A DNA stretch of 64,000 nt from Vibrio aquaticus (GCF_003970385.1 NZ_RXZH01000002.1:434001-498000); one strand, 5' to 3'. Shown: positions 40,962-50,897, counted from the first letter of the stretch. Notes: a model not told the origin generated them from the letters alone. A program made the numbers and translations.

Positions 40962-42275
40962 TTAGTACTCCACACGCTCAGTCCATTCGTTAGGCGTATC
41001 GACTAACAGTGCATCTAGCAAGTTACCTGTTGCGTTCATTACACGGTATTTGGCGTATTGTTCAGCGTAATGCGCATCAAGGTAGTCTTTGCGAGCTTCG
41101 AACAGCTCGTTTTCGGTGTTAAGCAAATCAAGTAATGTTCGTTGTCCGATGCGGTATTGTTTCTCATAGGCAATCACTGTTTCCGATGCAGAATCCACAT
41201 GGTCAGCTAGGAAGTTTTTTTGTTGCAGAGTCAGGTCCAGAGCACTCCATGAAAGACGTAAGCTCTCCTCAACTTGGCGGTAGGCGCTGTCTCGTAAATC
41301 TTTGGCTTGATTCAATTGATAAGCGGCACGTTCAGACAAGTCACTGTCTGATCCGCCGTTGTAAAGGTTGTAGCGCATTCGCAGCATTGCTAGGGTTTCA
41401 TCGCTGCTGCCTTCATCGCCACCGGCATCATCTCGCCAAGTTTGGCTTGCTTCGATGGATAAGGTAGGGAAGTAATTGCCTTTAGATTGTTTGTATTGGA
41501 ACCGAGCGGAATCTACATCGACCTTAGAAACATTGATAACAGGGTGTTTATCAAATGCTTCGACAAGCGCGTCACTAAGAGAAAGGGGCAGTTTGGTTTC
41601 ATCGGCTCTTGGATAAATGAGTCCTAAAGGCTCTTGCCCAACCAATCTGCGAAACTGAGTGTGTGTGTCAACGAGGTTATTCTGAGCAGCCAATAAGTTA
41701 CCGTGAGCCTTCGCTATACGAGCTTCGACTTGTGAGACATCGGCGGTTGATCCTATGCCTGAACTCGCTCGTTTCTTAATGTCACGATAAATCTTTTTGT
41801 GAACGGCTAGGTTACTTTCTGATAGAGCAAGAACTTCTGTCGCTTTCACCGCATCTAAATAAATCTGCGTTACTTCTAGAGCTAAGTCAGAGGCGTTCGC
41901 GAGTAATTGCCATCTTATGGATTCTGCGTCAGCTGCTGTTCTGTCCATGTCGTTGAGCGTTGCATTACCGTCCCAAATTAGCTGGGTAAGACTGACTGTC
42001 GCTTCTTTCCGCGTTAAATCAGTGTCTGGCCTTCCGGTGGATTCTGCGGGGTTAATACCTTCGTAACCAATCCCGGCATCTAAGTCGAGACTAGGGAGAT
42101 AGGCGCCAGTTGATGCATCACTTTGCTTTACGGCACTCTGGAACTCGTTGTAAGTGCTTTTTAACTCAGGGTTCGTTGCGAGGGTAATCGCGACAGCTTG
42201 TTCAAGAGTCTGTGAGTGGGCGTAGAAACTGCACAACGTTATGCAGCTGGCGATAACGGACTTTTTCCAATTCAA
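40962..42275 (-). CDS. TolC-family outer membrane channel (LapE-like, type I secretion)
   Basis: A 437-residue outer-membrane efflux protein with a signal peptide (residues 1-21) and two OEP repeats rich in coiled-coil sequence (TLEQAVAITLATNPELKS, LPSLDLDAGIGYEG, TQLIWDG, RYNLYNGG, EKQYRIGQRTLLDLLNTENEL). The latter block is characteristic of type I secretion channels such as LapE/AggA. The start is TTG, selected by a perfect AGGAGG five bases upstream. It is divergent from the giant adhesin gene, its likely cargo. The ABC ATPase and membrane-fusion partners are not in this window. Confidence 0.92.
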   Translation of the reverse strand: MNWKKSVIASCITLCSFYAHSQTLEQAVAITLATNPELKSTYNEFQSAVKQSDASTGAYLPSLDLDAGIGYEGINPAESTGRPDTDLTRKEATVSLTQLIWDGNATLNDMDRTAADAESIRWQLLANASDLALEVTQIYLDAVKATEVLALSESNLAVHKKIYRDIKKRASSGIGSTADVSQVEARIAKAHGNLLAAQNNLVDTHTQFRRLVGQEPLGLIYPRADETKLPLSLSDALVEAFDKHPVINVSKVDVDSARFQYKQSKGNYFPTLSIEASQTWRDDAGGDEGSSDETLAMLRMRYNLYNGGSDSDLSERAAYQLNQAKDLRDSAYRQVEESLRLSWSALDLTLQQKNFLADHVDSASETVIAYEKQYRIGQRTLLDLLNTENELFEARKDYLDAHYAEQYAKYRVMNATGNLLDALLVDTPNEWTERVEY

Positions 42276-42571
42276 GGGAGCCTCCTAAATTAGTATGAAG
42301 TCGGAACGTTAATGGTTTGACTAGTCTCGTGTTTAAGACATCAGGCTTAAGTTAATGCAAGCTTAGTTGACGAAATGAGAAAGTGAGAAACGCGACTGGA
42401 TAAAAGCGATGAGTTTTAGTGAGAAAATCTGAACTTTCGTTAGGACTTTTTTGTTATTGACTGGTTTGTCATTAATTGTGTGGCTAGATTTAGAGAGATG
42501 CAGTGCTTGCGATGTGGCTCCCCCTATTGATTGGGGAGGGGGGAGTTTGACGCAAAAAGGGGGATCTTCTT
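42276..42571. other. divergent control region, TolC-like / adhesin
   Basis: About 296 bp. Near the adhesin start lies an inverted repeat CTCCCC (42518-42523) / GGGGAG (42533-42538) followed by a G-rich tract (GGGGAGGGGGGAG), about 35 nt before the ATG. No consensus sigma-70 or sigma-54 promoter was identified by eye. The ribosome site is GGGGGA. Confidence 0.5.
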
Positions 42572-45500
42572 ATGAATGCACAAAGTCTGTCACTATTGAT
42601 GCTAAACAACTCAACAGTGGTCATTGATATTAATGGGGAGGTCAGACAGCTGCTTCCAGGAGAGGTCCCTGGGCCAGGGGAAGTGATTGTTATTGTCGGG
42701 CAAGGTGCGACTGCATCAGCAGAGCCAGATATTCAAGCTCAGCTTGTCGGGGATGATGGCAGCAATCTGGGGCTGGATTTAGATAACGAGATCGCCTCGA
42801 TCATTTCGCAAATTGAAGAAGGGGTGGACCCGACTCAAAACGATGACTTCGCAACTGCCGCTGGTGGTCAAAATGGGTCAAGCTTGACGGGCAGTGGTGA
42901 TATTGATCGTACCGGTGCGGAAACTATTGCTGAAACCGAGTTTGAAACCGGTGGACTTGAGTCGCAAGGGCTCTCAGAAACACAGAGTTTAACGCTTCTT
43001 GAAGTGCTTGCCCAAGCCATCTTTGTGGGGGATGACGCGGTAACGGTGTTTGAAACCGATGTGCCGTGGACGATTACTGGCACTGTAGAAGCGACAGAAA
43101 CGGACACCCCAACCTTTGTCGTTCAGGAAGGTGTCGCGGGTGACAATGGTGTTTTCTCTATTGATGCAGGTGGTAATTGGACATATGTTGCAAACAGCGC
43201 ATTTGATGAGCTTAATATCGGTGATTCACTTGTTGATGTGTTCACCATTGAATCAGCAGATGGGACGTTAGGCAGCGTTACTGTCACTATCAACGGTACT
43301 AATGACTTACCTCAATTTGTTGGAACAAATGATTTTGTGCCTGATGGGGGCGATAGTGAAGAGCAAGTCTCAACGTTTGCCTTTGAAGATGGTGCTTATA
43401 GTTTTGAGTTTGAAGAAAATAGCCCTGCAGGAACAGTAGTGGGCCAGGTTGCTGCAACCGACCCGGATAATGATGTGCTCATCTTTTCCATTTCAACCAA
43501 CGTAGAAAACGAAGGTGGAGAGCCGCTATTTGATATTGACCCAGAAACAGGCGAAATCTCGCTAACTACCGCAGGTGCTGAGTCTTACGCCAATGACTTT
43601 GAAACTTTAAATAACGTGCATAACCTTGTGGTGACGGTGACTGAGGGCGATGGCATTGGTGAGCCTCAATCCGTTGACGTTGACGTTGTTCTTTCAGAAA
43701 CTAACGTCAATGAGCCCCCAATCTTCGAGCCGCCTGAAGATGAAGAAGTGGGTTATGTGTTCACCTACCCAGAAAACAGCGAGGTGGGCGCAGAAGTCGG
43801 CTCAGTCCCGGCCAACGATCCGGAAGAGACGACAGTCACCTACAGTTTAGATTTTACCAATGACCCAACGTTAGACGGCCTGTTCTCCATCGATCCAGAC
43901 GGAACAATTCGCCTCACCGAAGCGGGCGCTGAAACCTTTACTAATGACTTTGAATGGGGTGACGACAATTCCCACAGCATTACCGTGATCGCGACCGATG
44001 CTACGGGGTTAAGCAGCCAGATTGATGTGGTACTTAACGAGGAAAACGTCAATGAGCCACCAATCTTCGAGCCACCAGCGGATGAAGAAGTGGGTTATGT
44101 GTTCACCTATCCTGAAAACAGTGAAGTGGGTGCAGAAGTCGGTTCAGTCCCGGCCAACGATCCGGAAGAAACGACAGTCACCTACAGTTTAGATTTTACT
44201 AATGACCCAACACTAGACGGTCTGTTCTCCATCGACCCTGATGGGACAATTCGTCTCACCGAAGCAGGTGCTGAAACCTTTACCAATGACTTTGAATGGG
44301 GGGATGATAATTCCCACAGCATTACCGTGATCGCGACCGATGCTACGGGGTTAAGCAGCCAGATTGACGTGGTGCTAAATGAAGAAAACGTCAATGAGCC
44401 CCCAATCTTCGAGCCGCCTGAAGATGAAGAAGTGGGTTATGTGTTTACTTATCCTGAAAATAGTGAAGTGGGCGCAGAAGTAGGTTCCGTTCCAGCCAAC
44501 GATCCGGAAGAGACGACGGTCACCTACAGTTTGGACTTTACTAATGACCCAACGTTAGATGGTCTATTCTCCATCGATCCAGACGGGACAATCCGACTCA
44601 CCGAAGCGGGCGCTGAAACCTTTACCAATGACTTTGAATGGGGTGACGACAATACCCACAGTATTACCGTGATAGCGACCGATGCAACGGGGTTAAGCAG
44701 CCAGATTGACGTGGTGCTAAATGAAGAAAACGTCAATGAGCCACCAATCTTTGAGCCACCAGCGGATGAAGAAGTGGGTTATGTGTTTACTTATCCTGAA
44801 AACAGTGAAGTAGGCGCAGAAGTGGGCTCTGTTCCGGCCAACGATCCGGAAGAGACGACAGTCACCTACAGTTTGGATTTCACTAATGACCCAACGTTAG
44901 ATGGTCTATTCTCCATCGACCCAGATGGGACAATTCGCCTCACCGAAGCGGGCGCTGAAACCTTTACCAATGACTTTGAATGGGGGGATGATAATTCCCA
45001 CAGCATTACCGTGATCGCGACCGATGCAACGGGATTAAGCAGCCAGATTGACGTGGTTCTTAATGAACAAAACGTCAATGAGCCACCAATCTTCGAGCCG
45101 CCTGAAGATGAAGAAGTCGGTTATGTCTTCACCTACCCAGAAAACAGTGAAGTGGGCGCAGAAGTGGGCTCTGTTCCAGCCAACGATCCGGAAGAAACGA
45201 CGGTCACTTACAGTTTGGACTTTACTAATGACCCTACGTTAGACGGTTTGTTCTCCATCGATTCAGACGGTACGATTCGTTTAACAGAAGCAGGCGCCGC
45301 TACCTTTACCAATGACTTTGAATGGGGGGATGATAATTCCCACAGCATCACCGTGATAGCGACCGATGCAACGGGATTAAGCAGCCAGATTGACGTGGTT
45401 CTTAATGAACAAAACGTCAATGAGCCACCAATCTTCGAGCCGCCTGAAGAAGAAGAAGTCGGTTATGTCTTCACCTACCCAGAAAACAGTGAAGTGGGCG

Positions 45501-47437
45501 CAGAAGTGGGCTCTGTTCCAGCCAACGATCCGGAAGAGACGACAGTCACCTACAGTTTGGATTTCACTAATGACCCAACGTTAGATGGCCTGTTCTCCAT
45601 CGACCCAGACGGGACAATTCGCCTCACCGAAGCGGGCGCTGAAACCTTTACCAATGACTTTGAATGGGGTGACGACAATTCCCACAGCATTACCGTGGTC
45701 GCGACCGATGCAACGGGATTAAGCAGCCAGATTGACGTGGTTCTTAATGAAGAAAACGTCAATGAGCCCCCAATCTTCGAGCCGCCTGAAGATGAAGAAG
45801 TCGGTTATGTCTTCACCTATCCAGAAAATAGTGAAGTGGGTGCAGAAGTCGGTTCAGTCCCGGCCAACGATCCGGAAGAAACGACGGTCACCTACAGTTT
45901 GGACTTTACTAATGACCCAACGTTAGATGGCCTGTTCTCCATCGATCCAGACGGGACAATTCGCCTCACCGAAGCGGGTGCTGAAACCTTTACCAATGAC
46001 TTTGAATGGGGTGACGACAATTCCCACAGCATCACCGTGATTGCGACCGACGCTACGGGGTTAAGCAGCCAGATTGACGTAGTGCTGAATGAGCAAGATG
46101 TGAATGAAGCGCCAGTGACTGAAGACTTCAATGTCGATGCGGGTGATGCCATCATCGTGCCGATTATCTTCGACTCGGATGTTGAGGAACTCGATCATAT
46201 CTCCGATCAAGATGATGATTTCAATGGTATTCAACTGAATGTCATGATCACATCGTTACCTCAATATGGCACATTGCTCTACACGGACGACTTTGGTGAT
46301 ACAAGAGTTATTACGGAATCAGACTTACACGTTTTAGGTGAAGAGATCGACGCAAACAAACTCTTTGACCCTGATAACTTTACCTATGTACCAGGCGTCG
46401 GGGACGAGTTTGAAATGGGGTATAGCGGTGATCCTGAAGACATCGTCCTTGGTGAAGATGGCTTCTACAATTGGGGCGTGTATGTATCAGATACCGAAAG
46501 AGAAATTACGCTAGAAAACGGTAACACCATCACAGTGAGCATAGAGGACAATAACGACAAACCTCTTAAACAATACACCGGTGGTCAACCTCACGTGGGC
46601 TGGGGTATTGGAGACACCGATGGTAGAGGTATGAATAAGCAAGAGACCTTAATCGTCAATCTAGCTAACAACCCTCTTGGGCTCGTAACATTTGGACTCG
46701 ATGGGATGGGTGGGGCATTCAATACCAATAGTAATGTTTATGTTGAAGTGACCTATACACTTGCTGATGGAACAACGCATGTTGAGCAATACCAGAAAGA
46801 CGAAGGGGATGTGGGTAACTCACAAATATTGTACGAATTTAGCTACTCGTCACCTGACAACCCGATTGTTTCCATGGAGCTATCAAGCAGCGGTGGGAGC
46901 TGGGAGTTGCGTTACCTATCAGGGACAGAAGATATCACCGAAGACGTTACCTTCGACTACGTTGCAGTAGACTCTGAACTAGTCGTGAGTAACGAATCTA
47001 CTGTGACCATAGATGTCGATGAATCTCCGGAATATGAAGTATTGTCTGCTGAATTGGGTGACGACCTTAATGCGGATTTAGGTAATCAAATGATGCTAGG
47101 TGACGAGAATGCCAACATCTTTACTTGGTTAGACTCGACTATCGACAATGGTACCGATGTAGTGGACAACTTTAGTCTCGACGACCTGGATAAAATCGAT
47201 CTAACTGGAATTTTGGAAGATGATGTCAGTGTGGATATTGATGACCTTGCGGCGATTGTTAACTCAGGCGTCGATGGTGATGATGTCGTGTTGACAGTGA
47301 CAGATGAAGGTAGAGAGCAAACCATTATCTTAGAAGGTGTCAGAGAATCCTTCGAAGATGCGGGCTTTATTGCCGCGGGTTCAATTACCAATGAGTTAGA
47401 TATGTTGACACAAGTGCTGAAAACAGACGCAGTTTAA
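42572..47437 (+). CDS. LapA/BapA-like type I-secreted giant adhesin
   Basis: A 1621-residue, strongly acidic surface protein. Residues 1-110 form a LapA-type retention module (LLPGEVPGPGEVIVIVGQG) with a TAAG site at 95-98, the di-alanine sequence cut by LapG proteases. A VCBS-like domain follows (about 165-250), then one divergent and seven near-identical 114-residue cadherin-like repeats (about 380-1175) with acidic Ca2+-site residues. Next come a unique region and, near the end, the type I secretion target of the VCA0849 class (GDENANIFTWLD, NFSLDDLDKIDL). It likely anchors cells in biofilm until LapG releases it. It is divergent from the TolC/OmpA pair; lapG/lapD are not in the window. 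Confidence 0.9.
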   Translation: MNAQSLSLLMLNNSTVVIDINGEVRQLLPGEVPGPGEVIVIVGQGATASAEPDIQAQLVGDDGSNLGLDLDNEIASIISQIEEGVDPTQNDDFATAAGGQNGSSLTGSGDIDRTGAETIAETEFETGGLESQGLSETQSLTLLEVLAQAIFVGDDAVTVFETDVPWTITGTVEATETDTPTFVVQEGVAGDNGVFSIDAGGNWTYVANSAFDELNIGDSLVDVFTIESADGTLGSVTVTINGTNDLPQFVGTNDFVPDGGDSEEQVSTFAFEDGAYSFEFEENSPAGTVVGQVAATDPDNDVLIFSISTNVENEGGEPLFDIDPETGEISLTTAGAESYANDFETLNNVHNLVVTVTEGDGIGEPQSVDVDVVLSETNVNEPPIFEPPEDEEVGYVFTYPENSEVGAEVGSVPANDPEETTVTYSLDFTNDPTLDGLFSIDPDGTIRLTEAGAETFTNDFEWGDDNSHSITVIATDATGLSSQIDVVLNEENVNEPPIFEPPADEEVGYVFTYPENSEVGAEVGSVPANDPEETTVTYSLDFTNDPTLDGLFSIDPDGTIRLTEAGAETFTNDFEWGDDNSHSITVIATDATGLSSQIDVVLNEENVNEPPIFEPPEDEEVGYVFTYPENSEVGAEVGSVPANDPEETTVTYSLDFTNDPTLDGLFSIDPDGTIRLTEAGAETFTNDFEWGDDNTHSITVIATDATGLSSQIDVVLNEENVNEPPIFEPPADEEVGYVFTYPENSEVGAEVGSVPANDPEETTVTYSLDFTNDPTLDGLFSIDPDGTIRLTEAGAETFTNDFEWGDDNSHSITVIATDATGLSSQIDVVLNEQNVNEPPIFEPPEDEEVGYVFTYPENSEVGAEVGSVPANDPEETTVTYSLDFTNDPTLDGLFSIDSDGTIRLTEAGAATFTNDFEWGDDNSHSITVIATDATGLSSQIDVVLNEQNVNEPPIFEPPEEEEVGYVFTYPENSEVGAEVGSVPANDPEETTVTYSLDFTNDPTLDGLFSIDPDGTIRLTEAGAETFTNDFEWGDDNSHSITVVATDATGLSSQIDVVLNEENVNEPPIFEPPEDEEVGYVFTYPENSEVGAEVGSVPANDPEETTVTYSLDFTNDPTLDGLFSIDPDGTIRLTEAGAETFTNDFEWGDDNSHSITVIATDATGLSSQIDVVLNEQDVNEAPVTEDFNVDAGDAIIVPIIFDSDVEELDHISDQDDDFNGIQLNVMITSLPQYGTLLYTDDFGDTRVITESDLHVLGEEIDANKLFDPDNFTYVPGVGDEFEMGYSGDPEDIVLGEDGFYNWGVYVSDTEREITLENGNTITVSIEDNNDKPLKQYTGGQPHVGWGIGDTDGRGMNKQETLIVNLANNPLGLVTFGLDGMGGAFNTNSNVYVEVTYTLADGTTHVEQYQKDEGDVGNSQILYEFSYSSPDNPIVSMELSSSGGSWELRYLSGTEDITEDVTFDYVAVDSELVVSNESTVTIDVDESPEYEVLSAELGDDLNADLGNQMMLGDENANIFTWLDSTIDNGTDVVDNFSLDDLDKIDLTGILEDDVSVDIDDLAAIVNSGVDGDDVVLTVTDEGREQTIILEGVRESFEDAGFIAAGSITNELDMLTQVLKTDAV
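43703..46096 (+). repeat. seven 342-bp tandem repeats inside the adhesin gene
   Basis: Seven in-frame copies with period 342 bp (114 codons) begin near 43703, 44045, 44387, 44729, 45071, 45413 and 45755. Protein copies differ by only a few residues (for example PPEDEE, PPADEE, PPEEEE at the start of the unit), while the DNA differs mainly at synonymous sites. Copy number is therefore prone to change by recombination and to be misassembled by short reads. Confidence 0.97.
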
Positions 47438-47457
47438 CACTACCAGCCTAAACTAAG

Positions 47458-47483
47458 AGGTCAGCCAATCGGCTGGCCTTTTT
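47458..47483 (+). terminator. terminator of the adhesin gene
   Basis: A 9-bp stem with one G-T pair (AGGTCAGCC / GGCTGGCCT) and 4-nt loop, followed by five T, 20 nt after the adhesin stop codon. Confidence 0.88.
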
Positions 47484-47968
47484 GATAAATAAATCAATAT
47501 TTGATCGTGATAGATGAAAAAATATTGCCAGATGATTTCAATTTATGATAATTTTCGCGGCAATCTCGGAGATGAGTCGAAATTCGATATTCTGGGGGAT
47601 ACGCGTGGTAATATTCGGGCTGAGTGTTACTGCGTAGGGTAGGTATCGGCAAGCTCTTTTGTCGATAGACGGGATACTAATGTCATGTACGTGGCATACG
47701 AATGGGAAACCCAACATTGAACTCACTAAACAAACACATATTAATCAGCTTCGTTCTTCCTCAATGCCCTGTCTTACAAGACAGTTGTATTACTGAACCT
47801 TGATCTAATTCCTCGATTTCTAATCCATTTTTCGTAATGGATCGTTTTCGCACATCCATCATTTGGGCTCTTTAAACGCTTGAATGCAATCTCGTGCGAG
47901 GCGTTGTTGTACCTTTTTCTCAGAAATGACCGAGGGAAAGGGTAAATGACATATCAAGGGACTAAATC
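47484..47968. other. long leader region upstream of the norspermidine operon
   Basis: Nearly 490 bp without a supported gene. Two hairpins stand out: CTGTCTT/AAGACAG (47769-47784, 2-nt centre, also readable as a dyad operator) and ATCCATT/AATGGAT (47823-47842, 6-nt loop) followed by CGTTTTCG. A 62-codon frame on the minus strand (47538-47726) has no ribosome site and is not called. The ribosome site of the operon is AAGGGAC. No promoter is convincing. Confidence 0.45.
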
Positions 47969-50884
47969 ATGAGCACTGCCTTTGAAGTCGAATACTCAGC
48001 ATTGAACGCTGAGATCGCAACCCCATTTTCTACTCAGACTCCAATGTTGGACGGTCTGTATGACCTAACGCCAGATCAAGTGCTGCTTGATCAAGAACTG
48101 CATGAATCTGAAGTTCGTTCTTATCCACGTCGTCTACCAATCGCGATTAAACAAGCCTATGGGGCTTTGGTGGAAGATACACGCGGACAACTTTTCTTAG
48201 ATTGCTTAGCTGGCGCGGGTACTCTGGCATTGGGCTACAACCACCCAGAAATCAATCAAGCGCTAAAAGAGCAACTGGACTCTGGTCTGCCTTATCAAAC
48301 ACTTGATATACCGACAGAAGCTAAGACTCACTTTATCAAGTCGGTGAAGAATTTCTTACCGCAAGAATTGGCTGACAATAGCGTCATTCAGTTTTGTGGA
48401 CCATCAGGTGCCGATGCCGTTGAAGCGGCGATTAAACTCGCAAAACAAACCACTGGTCGTAATACCATGTTTGCGTTCCGCGGTGCTTACCACGGTATGA
48501 CCAACGGTACTATGGGCATGATGGGTAACTTAGGAACAAAGGCCCGCCGTACTGGGCTGATGTCTGATGTTCACTTTATGCCTTTCCCGTATGACCTGCG
48601 CTGTCCATTTGGTCTTGGCGGTGACGAAGGTGCCAAAGCCGGCATTCGTTACATCGAACGTCTGCTCAATGATGACGAAGCTGGCATCATGAAACCTGCT
48701 GCGATGATTGTTGAGCCAGTACAAGGTGAGGGCGGTGTTGTACCAGCTCCTGCTTTTTGGTTACGTGAATTGCGTCGAATCTGTGATGAGCACGGTATCC
48801 TTCTGATCTTCGATGAAATCCAATGTGGCGTTGGCAAATCAGGCTACAACTTTGCGTTTGAAGAAGCGGGGATCGTTCCAGATATTCTGTGTCTTTCAAA
48901 AGCAATCGGTGGTGGCCTTCCAATGTCGCTGCTGGTTATTAATAAAGAACACGATACGTGGAAGCCGGGTGAACACACCGGAACATTCCGTGGCAACCAG
49001 TTGGCGATGATTTCAGGTGCGAAGGCGTTAGAGATCATTGAACGAGACAACCTTGTTGATCACGCCAATATCGCAGGTCAATACTTACGATTAGGCTTAG
49101 AGTCGATTCAAAAGCGCGTAGATTGTATTGCAGATGTTCGTGGCAAAGGTTTGATGCTAGGTGTTGAAATTCGCAAGCCGGGTACAGAACTGAATAAGTT
49201 TGGAGAGCCTGTTGCTGATGGTGACCTTACCCTCAAGATTCAACGAGCTGCATTAGAACGCGGCTTGATGGTAGAGAAAGGTGGCCGTGATGGTTCGGTG
49301 ATTCGTTTCCTACCACCATTGATCATTTCATTCGAACAGATTGATTTTGCTCTGCGAGTTCTAGAAGAAGCGATTCTTGCGGCTGGTGGTCACCAGGTTT
49401 CAGAACAAGAAGCGAATCAATCTTGGAAAAAGCACTTCATTCACGCAGGTGAGGCCGGCAGTAACGAGTTTGCTAAAGTGATGAACCACACCACAGCAGC
49501 AATGAAGTCAGTCTTCGAGCAAGTTGATGCCCCTTATTCTGGTTTAGAGCCAGCGCTGCTAGAGCAAGCAATCAACGCTGTCGATTTAGATAACAAGAAT
49601 GCGTCACTGGTTGATGTGATTGGTGATACCGCAGAGCTTGTAGCTAAGAACTCCATCATTGTCCAACACCCGGACTGCATTGCCCACTTACACACGCCGC
49701 CGCTCATGCCTTCTGTTGCCGCAGAAGCAATGATTGCAGCGCTTAACCAATCAATGGATTCATGGGATCAAGCCTCTGCGGCGACTTACGTTGAGCAGAA
49801 AGTCATTGATTGGATGTGTGACAAGTACGACCTTGGCCCTCAGGCTGACGGCATCTTCACCAGTGGTGGAACGCAAAGTAACTTAATGGGGCTGCTGCTG
49901 GCACGTGACTGGATTGCAGACAAAACTGACTCGCACTCAATTCAAAAGCTAGGTTTACCTGAGTACGCTAAAAAATTACGTATCCTATGCTCTAAAAAGT
50001 CTCACTTCACTGTGCAAAAGTCGGCTTCTTTGTTAGGATTGGGCGAAAATGCGGTACGCTGTGTTGACGCTAATGACAATGGCACGATCAAAGCTGAATC
50101 GCTTAAGTTAGAAATTGAAGCGTTGAAAGCCGATGGTCTTATTCCTTTCGCCGTTGTTGGGACGGCAGGCACAACAGACCATGGTGCAATTGATGATCTT
50201 GATGCAATTGCTGACTTAGCGTCTAGCCATGATCTTTGGTTCCATGTAGACAGTGCTTACGGCGGTGCTCTGATTTTAAGCAGTCACAAAGAACGCCTAA
50301 AAGGCATTGAACGTGCCGATTCTGTCAGCGTTGACTTCCATAAACTGTTCTATCAAACGATCAGTTGTGGTGCAGTGCTACTGAAAGACAAAACGAACTT
50401 TAAGTACTTGCTGCATCATGCCGATTACCTAAATCGTGAGCATGATGAACTGCCTAACTTAGTGGATAAATCAATTGCGACCACAAAACGATTCGATGCA
50501 CTAAAAGTCTTTATGACGATGCAAAGTGTCGGTCCGGATACGTTAGGTGAAATGTACGATCACTTGCTTGATCAAACTCAGCGAGTCGCATCTTTAGTGC
50601 AAAGCCATGAAGGTTTTGAGCTTCTCGCGCAGCCGTCACTGTCTACAGTGCTGTTTCGCGCAGTACTCCCTGATCAGTTAGGGAATAAGGTCACGGATTT
50701 AGACGAACTGAATAAAACTCTAAGACTAGAGGCACTCACTCGTGGTGTCGCTGTGCTTGGGGAAACCGTCGTGGATGGTAAGTCTGCGCTCAAATTTACG
50801 ATTCTGAACCCGTGTTTAACGATTTCAGACTTCGAATCTTTACTAACAAAAATCCATACTCTAGCGGCTGAGCTAGCGAAATAG
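47969..50884 (+). CDS. fused diaminobutyrate aminotransferase / decarboxylase (norspermidine pathway)
   Basis: A 971-residue bifunctional PLP enzyme. Residues 1-465 are a class III aminotransferase (LDCLAGAGTLALGYNHPE, IFDEIQCGVGKSG, PLP Lys in CLSKAIGGGLPMS about residue 311) making 2,4-diaminobutyrate from aspartate semialdehyde. Residues about 490-971 are a group II decarboxylase (FTSGGTQSNLMGLLLAR, FHVDSAYGGAL, PLP Lys in VDFHKLF about residue 792) converting it to 1,3-diaminopropane. The fusion is diagnostic of the vibrio norspermidine route. The ATG follows AAGGGAC. The next gene is 13 nt downstream. Confidence 0.95.
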   Translation: MSTAFEVEYSALNAEIATPFSTQTPMLDGLYDLTPDQVLLDQELHESEVRSYPRRLPIAIKQAYGALVEDTRGQLFLDCLAGAGTLALGYNHPEINQALKEQLDSGLPYQTLDIPTEAKTHFIKSVKNFLPQELADNSVIQFCGPSGADAVEAAIKLAKQTTGRNTMFAFRGAYHGMTNGTMGMMGNLGTKARRTGLMSDVHFMPFPYDLRCPFGLGGDEGAKAGIRYIERLLNDDEAGIMKPAAMIVEPVQGEGGVVPAPAFWLRELRRICDEHGILLIFDEIQCGVGKSGYNFAFEEAGIVPDILCLSKAIGGGLPMSLLVINKEHDTWKPGEHTGTFRGNQLAMISGAKALEIIERDNLVDHANIAGQYLRLGLESIQKRVDCIADVRGKGLMLGVEIRKPGTELNKFGEPVADGDLTLKIQRAALERGLMVEKGGRDGSVIRFLPPLIISFEQIDFALRVLEEAILAAGGHQVSEQEANQSWKKHFIHAGEAGSNEFAKVMNHTTAAMKSVFEQVDAPYSGLEPALLEQAINAVDLDNKNASLVDVIGDTAELVAKNSIIVQHPDCIAHLHTPPLMPSVAAEAMIAALNQSMDSWDQASAATYVEQKVIDWMCDKYDLGPQADGIFTSGGTQSNLMGLLLARDWIADKTDSHSIQKLGLPEYAKKLRILCSKKSHFTVQKSASLLGLGENAVRCVDANDNGTIKAESLKLEIEALKADGLIPFAVVGTAGTTDHGAIDDLDAIADLASSHDLWFHVDSAYGGALILSSHKERLKGIERADSVSVDFHKLFYQTISCGAVLLKDKTNFKYLLHHADYLNREHDELPNLVDKSIATTKRFDALKVFMTMQSVGPDTLGEMYDHLLDQTQRVASLVQSHEGFELLAQPSLSTVLFRAVLPDQLGNKVTDLDELNKTLRLEALTRGVAVLGETVVDGKSALKFTILNPCLTISDFESLLTKIHTLAAELAK

Positions 50885-50897
50885 AGGTAACAAAACA

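Noticed and set aside
42491..42512. Possible sigma-54 promoter before the adhesin (CTTGCG)
   Set aside because: The -24 GG is absent at the required spacing.
43703..46096. Could the regular repeats be a CRISPR array or non-coding satellite?
   Set aside because: The 342-bp period is an exact multiple of three and encodes an intact cadherin-like domain within one frame; no short repeat/spacer pattern.
43840..46155. Series of open frames on the minus strand with 342-bp period
   Set aside because: Shadows of the adhesin repeats on the other strand.
47538..47726. 62-codon frame on the minus strand upstream of the norspermidine operon
   Set aside because: No ribosome site, no recognised similarity, odd composition; more likely non-coding.
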